The position numbers and the translations under genes are program-made. This document shows, piece by piece, positions 24,175 through 35,649 of a stretch of DNA of 64,000 nt. The notes below the pieces were generated by a model. It saw only the letters and a list, made by a program, of their open reading frames with translations, was not told the origin of the DNA and made no database searches. Position 1 is the first letter of the stretch, and the number at the start of each line of letters is the position of its first letter. Origin of the DNA: Botryotinia globosa (lineage: Eukaryota; Ascomycota; Leotiomycetes; Helotiales; Sclerotiniaceae); contig RCSZ01000004.1 of NCBI GenBank assembly GCA_014898425.1, forward strand, positions 2,232,001-2,296,000, read 5' to 3'.

Positions 24175-25745
24175 TATAAGTGTAAGTACTTAGTCCTATA
24201 TGGTTGTATTCGTTCTTGATCATTATTATCTATGGGAAGCTAAGTACTAAATATATAGGGAAGCGCTAGCGCGACGCTAGTTAATACAGTGCCCTCTTTG
24301 ATCACATGATCGATGTCCCGACAAGAACAAAGACCTCTTGATAGATCTCGGGGTTGTTAAACCAGTGGCTCGGAGAACTTTGAGAAGGACCTTGAGAAGG
24401 GCACTCTTTTGATTGAGCTATAGGTGTTCGAGTGACGTGGAGTTAGGGATACGATGTGGATAATATGAGGGGTACTGTTATTTAAGGGGAATGTGAATAC
24501 TGTCAGGAACATCTCGGAGTTGAAAGCTGCTTTACTGGGTTTAAGTTTCAAGGAAATTTTGATTATAAATGGGATCTAATCTTAGATACTATGAAATTTT
24601 CGGCCGGGGATATAGGGTAATGCTAGAGCGTCAAATTTTAAGATACCCTGGATTGTATTCTAGCAATATTACATCCGCGGGAGAGTGAGAGGTGGGCCCC
24701 TGGAAGATTAGATATATTATCTCATACATCTCTACAAATGAAACTCAACATCAAAGTTTCAGCAGAATCTATCGATGCACTTGTGATTTTAAGAATATCA
24801 TTTTGTATGAACAAATCCAGGAAAACCTTGAATTGAAATTCTACGCCAGATACTGTAAATTGTGGTTTATGGGCGACTCTAAGATCTGTGTACATCTGGT
24901 CACGTATTCCGCCAAAATTAGGTATAAAGCTTATTCTAGTTAACAGGATTTTAGTAAATTTCTTGGACTTGAAAAGGTAATAGCTTGAGGCAAGTCAAAA
25001 GTTTACTTGCATTAAATCCAATTGATAATTAATCAAAATAAATATACAATATAAAGTTATCTAATATTCTTATTTACATGATATACTTTGTACTATATAA
25101 CACAATAATAAAGCTTCTGATTGAATCTGAGGTGAATAGATCCCCCGTTAGACTTTCGGCTACTGTCTTCCATTCATTTTCTAGTTTATACATTCAATTC
25201 TCTTCTTTTCCTAGTTTCTACATTTACTCCCCTTCTCCTTTTAGCTTCTACGCTTATTCCCTTTTCGTCTTTCTTTCTCGCAATTCTATCTCATTTCTCA
25301 TAACATCCGCCACATCATTGCATATCATGTACTTCACAAAATAATCATCATCACCATCACTCAAAATTCAAAGATAAAAATAAGTGACCAAATCAATCGA
25401 TTGAGTTATAAGTTACCATACACCAAGACCAAACAATAACAAGGAAGACAGAATCCCAAACACCATCTATCGCACACAAGCTAGACCCATAAGACAAGTA
25501 AGTAAGACAACCCTCCCAAAAAACCGACAAACAGAGGAAAATTAAAGACAAGAAATCAACTCTCGATCTTTCGAGACCATCTCACGCACGCAAGCACACG
25601 CTATACACTAGCCAATTCCAAATATCCTCCCTCTGAGGAATCATTCTCTCTGCGTTGAGTGGAAAGCCGTTCATGGGTATACTTGACACTAAGAGCGCCA
25701 TCATATCGCTCCAGGCTTTGACACCTACGATGCCATTATCCACAT
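24175..25745. other. Intergenic; second copy of the hairpin/TCCCGACAA motif
   Basis: 24262-24322 repeats elements of the 22127-22172 motif. The rest is ordinary to AT-rich sequence. 25380-25745 is probably the 3' flank of the minus-strand secreted-protein gene. Confidence 0.45.
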
Positions 25746-26201
25746 TTAACAGAAAGCGCTAGTTGTCCAAGCCCAAGTCTCTGCCTTATCCCCCTTGGCA
25801 TCAGTGACTGTTCTATCTCCAAGGTCAAAAGGCCCATACGAGCTAGGGTCGTTGTTCTGATCAATGTAAGTGTATTGCACCATCTGATTTTTATCTTTTC
25901 TATTCTTGTCATGCACCAAATCGAGCGTGATTACGGTCTTCATGCCAAACAAGCAGCCTTGATATGTATCGTTAAGACCAACCCCAGAGCTTTGGGGGGG
26001 GAGACTATAAGTCGCTGGGCCGCCGATAGTTGGGCTCCCCTGGTTCAAGTAGCAATTTCGTTGTCCATTGTCTATGTATTCAACAAAAAGATTGCTGCTG
26101 GAGCTATGGTATGGCAAAGTGTAAACTATGCTAATGTTCAGGCATCCGAGGGCGGATGGAATGAAGGCTGCGGCCGAAATGAGAAGAGTAGAGAATTGCA
26201 T
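25746..26201 (-). CDS. Small secreted cysteine-containing protein, candidate effector
   Basis: Single-exon 151-aa protein. The N-terminus MQFSTLLISAAAFIPSALG is a clear signal peptide with likely cleavage just before the first Cys (residue 20). The mature part of about 130 residues has four Cys: one at its first position, one near 53, one near 83 and one as the very last residue. This could form two disulphides. It is rich in Tyr, Ser, Asn and Gly with NIS and NDT sequons, and there is no membrane helix after the signal. The stop is TAA 25746-25748. I do not recognise a family. Size, signal peptide, even Cys count and a gene-poor, transposon-adjacent location fit small secreted proteins of plant-associated fungi; an effector role is inference only. 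Confidence 0.7.
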   Translation of the reverse strand: MQFSTLLISAAAFIPSALGCLNISIVYTLPYHSSSSNLFVEYIDNGQRNCYLNQGSPTIGGPATYSLPPQSSGVGLNDTYQGCLFGMKTVITLDLVHDKNRKDKNQMVQYTYIDQNNDPSSYGPFDLGDRTVTDAKGDKAETWAWTTSAFC

Positions 26202-27627
26202 CTTGAAGTCGTTGGTCGAAGTAAAGCGATTGACAAGAAATATATCTATAAATGAGTGTGGAAGCGTGGTTTTGCTGTCAAACTTAAAAAATGATTGTTA
26301 AGTCAAAGGAAGGTTTAGGAAAGATTGTTTGATGGCAATGCCGATTGTTGGATGTTTTGATGTGGAAGTGATTGTCGATATGAGTTGTCTACAGATTCGC
26401 TTGAAGGTCTTTATATATCTACAATTTGATTCCAAGCAAATTCGGAAGCTGGGGATTAGACGTTTATTTGGCCAGGCGCTTGCATTTTTAGACAAAGCTA
26501 GGCCGTGTCATCCTAACGACATAAGGGATCCTCTTCGTAGCGTTATCTTCAGGTCAATTCTACAATGGCCCACTGTTGGCCGAAATTGAACTTTGGCTTA
26601 ATTCGATAGGAATTGGCACCCGCAGTATGGCCAGCTCGGGGATTAGTTGAGAATCTGACACCGAAGTAGACGGCCGCTTCAGGATTTGCGAATGGCGCCT
26701 GAAAGGTGGGATGTAGGTGGAAACACACAATGACCCAACCATGAGAAGATTGGCTAACTTTGACAGCATGAACATCAAGCTGTTATTTTTGTCAATGCAT
26801 GGCTTTGAACTAAATGTGGTATTGGGATTAATCCACGGGATCTGTGCCAATTAGAAATTACTTTGCTTGGAAATGAACTTCGGGAAGCAAATGTTGTAAG
26901 GTCGGGACTAAGCGAACGCTCCTCCCCGCACTGACCAGCGATCCACCCACGTGCAGGATTAATCGCATCGCGCTAGGTTTTCCAGAAATAACTTCAATTT
27001 GTGGAGTAAGGATTTCGAGAGTTGGAAGAATTGACACGATAGATTAATCCTATAGCCCTACAACGACAAAATCCGGTCCATTCTATTTTTGTGGTAAGAC
27101 AAAATCTTGTAAGCTCCGAGCCTGCCCACGAATTTGGTCCTGTGGAGCTACACCGAAGCAAGCCAACCAACAACTCCGGATGTTCTCGGAAAGACTGTTG
27201 TCATTCGTGGGCCAACATAGGGCACAGAAATAAGGGGTATGGCCTCTCATGGAAATCACCACTTGTGCATCAACAGAGTAACAACACACAAACGACAAAT
27301 TAGTATACTAGCTTGCTGCTATACCTAGTAGAACTAGTACCAACAAACTTTGGCCCTGGTGGAATCCTCACTAGTACCCACTGCAGGCTAAAATCCGTGA
27401 CCTTGATAATTCGACTGTAAAGGTATGGAAGTCGTGGAGACTACCACTTCCAAAATTAAGTTTGGCATCACAAAAAAGATTCATGTAGAAATTGACTTAT
27501 ATGTGATTTTGAAGCATTGCCTCTTCTTTCCTCGTAATTGTTCTATTTCTGCTTACAATTGCTGAGATTCTCCCAACATCTGGTTTTGGCCATTTCAATC
27601 TCTGTTCCAGCGTCGGGAACAGATTGT
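26202..27627. other. Intergenic region
   Basis: Holds the promoter side of the secreted-protein gene (right of 26201) and the 3' flank of the cytochrome b5 reductase gene. No further coding signal. Confidence 0.55.
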
Positions 27628-28731
27628 CTAAAAGGCGAAGACTTGATCCTCCAACTTGCTGACTGGTTTTGCTTTTTTGAAGCCCAACCCTTCAGAGGCT
27701 TTCTTCATAGCACTGATCATTGGTGGTGGTCCACAGAGCAAAAGTTTAACATCTTCTGCTGGTTTAGGAAGCCATTTCTGCATAACATTAGCATTGATGA
27801 TTAATTATATCAAAATTTTCCAGCTAGACTTACAGTGATCATCTCAGGAGTGACAAAACCAACACCGCCGTCCCATTTCTCGGGTGGGTTATTCAAAACG
27901 TAGTGAACACGGAAACCCTTGTCCTGAGCAGCCAAACCGTCCAAGTCATCTTTCAACAAGATATCCTCAGGATTGACGTTTGCGAAAATTAAATCAACCT
28001 CAGTTTTATCTCCAGCAGCTCTGCCTCTAATGACAGCACGGATGATTTGTAACATGGGCGTGATACCGGTTCCACCAGCGATCATACCAAAATGACGAAC
28101 CATGTTGGGAGTATAGACCATTGCGCCTTTTGGACCACGGACCTTGATAGTTTGACCGACAGTAAGAGAAGCCATATGTTTAGAAATGTTTCCGGTGGGG
28201 TAGGACTTGATGAGGAGGTCGAAGTAACCTGGTTGGTGATCGCCAGAGACGGGTGTATAAGATCGAACGATTTCCTTGCTTGTCCCATCGGGTTGGGGAA
28301 GAACAGCGGAAATGGAGATATGCTGACCGATAGGAAGACCGAGGATAGAGGTAGGCTTTGGCAGGCTGAATCGATAACTATGCTCATGTTAGAAACAGTC
28401 AAGGCGACTTAAAATCAAACTAACATTGCTACATTGTGGGAGATGATGGTCTTCTCCTTGAGCTCAAAATCTTGAAAGACAGTTGGCTTAAGAACCGGAG
28501 TTTCTTCTGCAAAAATGTCAGCATTTATTACATTGCTTAAGAGCGTGTGCAAAGCATAAACTTACGACTCGACCAAATCTTATATCCTCCGAGAACGGCA
28601 GCGAGAGCAACGGCGAACGGAAGCCAATCTTTTTTGACAATAAAACATCCAAATATTAGAAGACCAGATGGAATGTAGATGCCATCAATGTATGCCTTTG
28701 ACAAGAACTTATTTGCTGGTGCCGTACTCAT
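27628..28731 (-). CDS. cbr1: NADH-cytochrome b5 reductase 1
   Basis: Four minus-strand exons: 28566-28731, 28425-28506, 27834-28377, 27628-27777. Introns are 59, 47 and 56 bp, and the protein is 313 aa. It passes electrons from NADH through FAD to cytochrome b5, for fatty-acid desaturation and sterol synthesis. In sequence: an N-terminal hydrophobic anchor ([17 protein letters not shown], about 36-52), the FAD-binding motif RSYTPVSGD, the GHISISA-like flavin fold, the NAD-binding [10 protein letters not shown] motif, then LLLCGPPPM and the terminal aromatic VFAF. Length and motif order match fungal Cbr1, which sits in ER or mitochondrial outer membrane. It is divergently arranged with the DUF3605 gene, 458 bp apart. 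The exon phases add up exactly. Confidence 0.95.
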
Positions 28732-29189
28732 TTTGGCAGATTTGGTGAGAGCTCAAGAAATTGTTGGGGTTTTGTTGCGATCCTTGTACTTTTTGCTCTT
28801 CCGAAGATCCCACCGGATGAAGATCACAATATACAATATAGCGTGCTTAATCAATTACTCTTCTCGCAGTTTCGACAACTCTCGAACGTTGCTCAGGAGG
28901 GGATACCCGACTTTAAAGGAAAAGTAAGAGTGGTGGTATTGTAAGGAAGAAGTATAACGTCCGGTTCTCCGGGAAAGTCGATACCAAAATAATTTAGCTC
29001 AAGTCTGTCATTGCTGACTTCCGGCGGGGGGTCAGAGCTCGCTTGCCGAACTTTACCCCGATGAGGATAAGACTTCCTCAACTCGGTGTCATTTCGATAG
29101 ATGAAACTACATTTAACCTGGAAACCTCATCATATCGACAGGGCTGAATAAATTTCAAACCGAGTAACTTTCAGCCACCGTGTGAAGAA
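28732..29189. promoter_or_regulatory. Shared intergenic region between two divergent genes
   Basis: 458 bp separating the start codons of cbr1 (minus) and the DUF3605 gene (plus), so both promoters must lie here. No recognisable TATA or operator was identified with confidence. Confidence 0.45.
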
Positions 29190-30017
29190 ATGGGTGAATC
29201 GATTCATCAGAATAGAGAGAAAGTAGGTGATCTATCGGAAGATTCACCATTTCCTCTCACGGACACAGATAGATGGGTGTTATCACAGACTGACGACGAG
29301 TTTCATCTGCATGATTGGGACGAGTTGAAAGAGATTATAGGTGAGCTAAGCTCTCCTCAAGTAAATCGATTAAAAAGCTTCGTTTCCATATTATATATAA
29401 ATCGCAAAATATCAGAATATACAAGAAGGATCACCAGTGTGATGATGATCAATCTCCCAAGTTCTATCCCATGCAGCTTTCTCACATGACATTGCGCATT
29501 TTAGCCCAATTCTATCTCTAATTCTTGTCAAGCAATGAATAATCTCTCAATCCTCAAACGAAAGCCCTCTGACCTTCGTCGATACATGTCTTGGTCCACA
29601 ACTATCAAAGCCGAGTATGGAAGTATGATGAATTATATTCTCCAACATCGACTTCCCTGGGGTTCGCCGCCATTCAGCTACATCTCTTCAATTCCATTTG
29701 AGAATCCCTCGGATTACAAAATTTTGCTAAATGATTGGCCATACGGTCTCTCGAAAGATGTGACCCATTTTGTGGTGTGGTCAAAAACACCGATCGCCAC
29801 CGATGATGGGAATGGAGATGTGACGGATGAGAGCCGGAAAATAATTGAAGATTTCGTGAAGAGAACATTTGCCGATAGGCTAGACGGCACTGATAGAGTG
29901 ATGTGGTTCAAGAACTGGGTCGCATTGCAGAGTGTCAGAGCCCTTGAGCATATCCATGTCTTGATCAAAGATGTCCAGAAGGATGATATTGAGTTCTGGA
30001 CAGTGAACAAGGTCTAG
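29190..30017 (+). CDS. DUF3605 protein (N-acetylglucosamine-induced protein 1-like)
   Basis: Two exons, 29190-29340 and 29533-30017, with a 192-bp intron (GTGAGC...CAAG), giving 211 aa. Around the splice the protein reads WDELKEIIAMNNLSILKRKP, then the family signatures EYGSMMNYILQHRLPW, KILLNDWPYGLSKDVTHFVVW and VMWFKNWVALQSVRALEHIH. These are the conserved blocks of fungal DUF3605 proteins, some annotated as N-acetylglucosamine-induced protein 1. The domain has no established biochemical activity. No signal peptide or membrane helix, so probably cytosolic. The gene faces SND2 tail to tail, with about 130 bp between stop codons. Confidence 0.85.
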
Positions 30018-30150
30018 AACAATGGATATGCACAGGAGTGTATCTCGTATGTACATTGCTCACACCACCTAGTATATCGAAGCTCTATCTTTCATTACCT
30101 CCATTGAGGTCATATACATTATACCACCAAACATCAGCAGACAAGCGACT

Positions 30151-30636
30151 TTACTGTCTCCTCTGTCTCCTATTGCCTGCCATTGGCATTTGTTCTTCGG
30201 CTGCTTGTGCTCTCTGACCACCACCCATCATACCCTTTGCTCCCGACCATAGACCAAAAACCTTGTAAAGTCCATATATAGGCACCACGGAAAAGACAAG
30301 CCAGCCCCAGTTGCCAAATATCACAACAACAACCAACGATAACCAGTGCATCCATATAATATCAAACATATATTCCGTCAATCCTGGTGCTGCAAGGTCT
30401 TCTCCTGCAGACACCATCTTGCCAGCTTGATCGAACTTGGGACGACTGTTCTGTTCAAGAAACCATTCAATAACCCAGGGTGCAAGTGAGAAAAGTACGT
30501 ATGCCCACATATTCCTTGATCGTATCAAGAAGTGGAAGAGGCAGAACAAAGCATTTGCAAGAAATGTCCCATAATGGAGGTAGTTTAGTGCTTGGATATT
30601 GGCCTTTGCTCTGTCTTTCTTCGCTTTTTGTGCCAT
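30151..30636 (-). CDS. snd2: SND2/TMEM208 ER-targeting membrane protein
   Basis: Intronless, 161 aa, starting MAQKAKKDRAKANIQALNYLHYG; upstream in-frame codons lack this family start. It has two hydrophobic hairpins: about 22-60, containing FLANALFCLFHFLIRSRN and VLFSLAPWVIEWFLE, and about 93-125, containing the conserved EYMFDIIWMHWLSLVVVV and FSVVPIYGLYKV. The tail is basic and Gln-rich (GNRRQRRQ). This matches the fungal homologues of TMEM208/Snd2, part of the SRP-independent route for tail-anchored and central-helix proteins into the ER. It is divergent from the CDC27 gene, with 1.2 kb between the starts. Confidence 0.9.
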   Translation of the reverse strand: MAQKAKKDRAKANIQALNYLHYGTFLANALFCLFHFLIRSRNMWAYVLFSLAPWVIEWFLEQNSRPKFDQAGKMVSAGEDLAAPGLTEYMFDIIWMHWLSLVVVVIFGNWGWLVFSVVPIYGLYKVFGLWSGAKGMMGGGQRAQAAEEQMPMAGNRRQRRQ

Positions 30637-31845
30637 TGCGGATGAGGTGGAAAGATGATAAATCGAATTTGAATAAGTATATGTGTTTAGGATCTGGTCT
30701 TTTCTAGATAGCTGAAACAAGATTAATTTGATATAGTGTCGCAGGTTGCACAATGGAGAAGTACCTTTTCAATGATAGAATTCCTAAGCTCGACTTTTAA
30801 AAGGGACTAATCTGATTCAAGAACTGGGACAGATTGTTGGGTTTCCAGGTTCGTAAAGTTCAGTCGCATTGGTTGGACTGGGCAATTGAGCTTCTTCACG
30901 AGGCTGAGTCTGCGAGGCTGAGTCTGCAAGGACCTCAACCTTGGAACCTCCAGCTTGGAACAATTCAGAAGTTGAAGTGTGGCTGTGCACATCGCTGACT
31001 AATCAGAAATCCCCCCAATTGACTGATTGTTGCTGGGTGGATGGTCTGCAACCAATCATTCCCACCGCGATCAGACAAACAACAGAACAAAAATCGAAGA
31101 GGTTCGAGGATGAGCAAGGTTTTGATGTTATCCCGAATTCATAGCAAGGAATCTTCGACTACCCGTGGACAGCCATACAAAATCATTTGTATTGGATCTT
31201 GGATTCATCGCATTTGCGTTTGCGCCGTATACAGCCTTCTCCTTTCCTTTGGCCTGATCTTCTTTATTCTTTACTATAACTTCACACGACCTTTCCTCTT
31301 TCCAGAGCAAATTCACTTCGATACCTTTACCTTTACACGGTCCTCAGAGTCCCTTTTCAGCCTTTGCTTCTTGATACAGGCAACGACTCTTTTCTGCCTA
31401 CCTTGCCTTGTCTTTCCACCTTCACTGTTACATGATAAATGGTAACCAGCAATACCAACAACTCTGTTTTTCACGACCTTACGATCGTATTCACGAAGTT
31501 CCTATTTGCTTCCTTTTACCTACTACTTTCAACAACAATACAACCAGATAATATTAATGTCATCGATCCTAAAATAGCTTTCGTGGAGCTACAGAAAATT
31601 TACATCTTATCAGATCGACCGGACCAGACCAACCAGACCAAACAACGCCACGCGCAAGAGACCTACTGTTCATTCCTGTTCGTTTTTGTTCGAAGTTTAA
31701 GAGAAATAACGGAGGATAGCTTTTTGAACAAATCAGTTTGACCACAATCGAAAATCAGAAGCTCTGTTGACTTCATGGCGAGAACATCATAACAAACACA
31801 AAATTCGCGACTTGGATCTACTTCCTCTTTTCACCATCCTACACA
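30637..31845. other. Divergent promoter region of snd2 and cdc27
   Basis: The 1.2 kb between the start codons. 31200-31845 has CT-rich and ACA-rich text like fungal 5' leaders, suggesting a long 5' UTR for cdc27. No other gene seen. Confidence 0.5.
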
Positions 31846-34403
31846 ATGCCATCCTCTAGGAAGGAGTCAATCAACCCTTGTATCACGAATCAACTCTGTC
31901 AACTCATCTACTACCACATTGATAATAACCTCCTCAAGAACGCCTTGTTCTTCGCAGAACGATTGCATGCATACACCCCGAAAGGTCCCGAATCCTCTTA
32001 CCTTCTTTCCTTATGCTATTTGCGACTTGGCGATTATGCTTCCGCTTTTGAGGTTGTGAAGAGCCCAAACACTAGATCGGGGCATCTTGGTTGTGCTTAC
32101 ATCTACGCGCAAGCATGTCTTGCCTTGGGAAAGCTCAAGGAGGGAATCTTAGCATTAGAAAAGAACAGAGGTTGCTGGGGGGCGCAGAACTCGTTTGGTA
32201 AACATACACAATATTCACGACATCCTGATCCTGACGCATCTGCGGTTTGTTGTTTATTGGGGAAGCTCTATCGTGCTTTTGATGACAAAAAGCAGTCGAT
32301 TGGTTATTTTGAAGAGGCGCTGAAATTGAATCCATTCATGTGGGATGCATTTACTAATCTTTGTGATATGGGTACAAGTGTTAGAGCCTCGAGTACCTTT
32401 AGGATGAGTTTAGAGATGGAGGCAATACTGAAATCGAATACACAAGATCGGGAGGGGCCAATGGAAACCTTGTCAGTGGAGGAACCTAGGCCAACCCGAC
32501 CCAGCGCACGATCTTACCAGAGCGACCCTACAGATCCTTTCAATAATAATTCTTCGTCTCGATCATTTGCGGGTGGACTTTTTGGGTCACTTGCGACTTC
32601 CGCATCATCGAAGCTTGCCGAGAGCAACCCGAGTCTTACAAACCTCCCCGCAGCTGGAGGTGTCAGCATTAGTTCTGATACAATAGAAACGCCTACTGGA
32701 CCTAGCGCCCCCCTCGATTATTCCATTGCACCTAGTCGAAAAGATACCAGTGTGGCATCAGCATTTCCCATCAACATGGAGCCCCCACAGGCCCCCGTTC
32801 GCAGAAATCGAACCTTACAGGGCCTTGGTATGGACTTTAGTATGGATGTTCCCAAGATGGGCCGATCCATGACTTCGAAACGACTTCAAAAAGCAGCTGC
32901 TGAAATTTCGGAAGACAATAGCGCCGGACATAACTCTCGCCACAACTCTGTTACGGTACCAGGTGGGGATAGAAAACGAACGGTATCCGGACAGGTAGTA
33001 CCCCGACAACCTTCGGAAGATCCTGGAGCACCTCAGAGAAGAAGTGTCAGATTGATCAACCAATTCCGACCGACAAGCACCAAATCTTCCAGTAATCTTG
33101 CGACTGTGGGGCCTGCCCCTGGAAGAGAATTAAAGAAAGCTAGACCTCCGATATCAAAAATGATGCGTCCGGCTGGGTCCTCCACGGCTGGCAGACAGGT
33201 CAGTGGTAATCGAAAACCAGTGGAAGATTCTATGGAATTAGACCAAAGGGAAGGAGAGATAAGACCTCGGGTATCCACAAAATCTTTTGGTACTAGATCA
33301 TCCGATTCGGACTCTGGAACCCGAGAGGAAGCCATAAGATGGCTTCTCGATCTGTTCAAGAAGTTTGGGACCGGTTATTTTCTACTTGCAAGATTCCAAT
33401 CTCACCAGGCCTTAGAAGCGTTCTCTACACTATCTACTCAACAGCAAGATACTCCTTGGGTGTTGTCACAGATGGGTCGTGCACATTACGAACAAGCGTC
33501 ATATACCGAAGCGGAGTCTTTGTACAAACGAATTCGACAGATAGCACCAACACGCTTTGAGGATATGGAGATCTATTCTACTGTACTGTGGCATCTGAAA
33601 AAAGAAACTGATCTGGCTTTTCTAGCCCATGAATTGGTGGATTCTTCGTGGCAATCGCCAGAAGCTTGGTGTGCACTTGGAAATTCCTGGTCGCTCATGC
33701 GAGATCACGAACAAGCTTTACGTTGTTTCAAACGGGCTACACAATTAAATCCCAACTTTGCTTATGCTTTTACACTTCAAGGCCATGAGCATGTTATGAA
33801 TGAAGAATATGATAAAGCACTTACTTCATACAGACATGCAATGGCTGTTGACAGGCGACACTACAATGCCTACTACGGAGTTGGCAAAGTGTACGAAAAG
33901 ATGGGTAATTATGACAAAGCATTCATACACTTCGAAGCCGCCTCCAAAATCAACCCAACAAATGCGGTGCTTTTGGGTCTTATGGGAAGTGTTGTCGATA
34001 AGAAAGGCAACAAAGGTCTAGCACTTTCATACTTCAAAAAGGCAATTGACCTGGATCCAAAATCAGCGTTGACTCGTTTCAAGAAAGCCCGCTGCTTGAT
34101 GACGATGGGGAGATTGGAGGATGCCTTGGATGAATTGAAGATCTTGAAAGACTTGGCTCCTGATGAGGCAATGGTCCACTTCTTATTGGGAAGACTATAC
34201 AAGAGTATGAAACAAAAGGGCGCTTCGGTTAGGCATTTTACCATTGCTTTAAACCTAGATCCAAAGGTATTTATACGCAAATGATATCGATCAAAAAATC
34301 CACCACTAATCAAAAACAGGCAAGTCAACAAATCAAAGAAGCGATCGAAAGTCTAGAGCAAGGAGATGACGATGATGATGATGAGGCCAGCATGATGGGC
34401 TGA
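31846..34403 (+). CDS. cdc27: Anaphase-promoting complex subunit Cdc27/APC3
   Basis: Two exons, 31846-34266 and 34320-34403 (53-bp intron), giving 834 aa. It is a TPR scaffold of the APC/C, the E3 ligase driving mitotic exit. An N-terminal TPR dimerisation part comes first (residues 10-180, with SYLLSLCYLRLGDYASAFEV and GKLYRAFDDKKQSIGYFEEA). A disordered Ser/Pro-rich linker spans roughly 190-490. A C-terminal TPR superhelix follows from about 500, including ALGNSWSLMRDHEQALRCF, YNAYYGVGKVYEKMGNYDKA and NPTNAVLLGLMGSVVDKKGN, which would bind the IR tails of Cdh1/Cdc20. The last exon codes for an acidic end, EQGDDDDDDEASMMG, as in other filamentous ascomycetes. The nuclear role follows from the family. 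Confidence 0.96.
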
Positions 34404-35649
34404 TTTGTAACGACTGTACTCGAAATCTTGGCCATAATGGATCTCCTTCAGATTACATCGCTCTTTTTGTTTCCGCGTTGCGTTTCGAATCATCTCATTC
34501 AAAGATACCCATTAGTTATCGACCTATTATTAACACCAATCATTGAATGGCCTTTTAATAACAGATGGCTTTATTTCCCTAACTTCACTACTCACGCCAT
34601 AATTGAGTATTCCTACAAAAACCACAACAAAAAAAGCTGTCAACCCCACAGCAAAACATGATGATACGATAAAACTGAAAGACAAACCGGTTACGATAGG
34701 AAAAGAATCTTAGCATTTGCATTGGGTTGGCGTTCTTCTTTCCGGCATAGTTTCTCATCACAGATGAGTCGATGGATAGTAAAATCCTTTTCTCTTCTTG
34801 ATCGCACAATTTGTCGATCGCATTATATCACTACGTTAGAATTGCTCTAGTGATGGATGGCCACTGTTCAGTGGCCTAAAAGAGCAATTACAGCGGGACC
34901 TAAACATCCAGGGGTGAGGAGGACGTGTAAAATGAATTATTGTAGATTATAATCATCTTTTTCAATGCAGCTTCGGAGAGTCGTAGGCAGGGGTCAAGGA
35001 AGGCTTGAAGGAAGAAAGGATGTTGAAGATTGAAAGAATTGTATCATACTTTTCTACTACAAGATTCAAGTCTTCTCTGAATTGATGTGATTGCCATTTC
35101 GTGAGTAATTAAATGTTTGAATGCCATCGAGAAGGGCCGGCGATGTTTTAAAGATGCGAGTGCCGCTTTATTTATTCTTGTGATTACTTGCTTCTCCTCT
35201 AACTTTTAAATGTCGAGACCGTTCCAGCGATTTTTTTGGCGCTTGTTGTAGGTGTGTGTACATGTTTTCTCTATTAGTTTCTGGGTTCCGATGAATGTCT
35301 TTGTGCTTGTTGGAATAATGACGTTGTTCTGTTGTGGCCGAATTGTATGAATTTGTTTTATATAGCGATTTGCGGAGGTGGCTTTGTTGTAATTCTTGGC
35401 TTGGACAATGGTCTTGTTAAGACAACCTTGTTCAAGATGCGCTCCCATTAAGGAAACATCGTGAAAAATGTTCTTGGCCTGTTGTTCAGATCTTGAACAA
35501 TGTCATTGAGGGTTTGATAAATATTCGGGTCTTCTTTCTGGGTTCTGGCTAATCAACCTTCAGTCGTCTCTAAACCTTCATCTACTTTAAGAACCTACTG
35601 AACTAATTCAACGACCAGTACTAGAAATCACCCACTCACATTTAAAAAG
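34404..35649. other. Intergenic region between cdc27 and the first RING gene
   Basis: 3' flank of cdc27, then ordinary sequence; a pyrimidine/ACC-rich leader precedes 35650. No gene seen. Confidence 0.5.
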
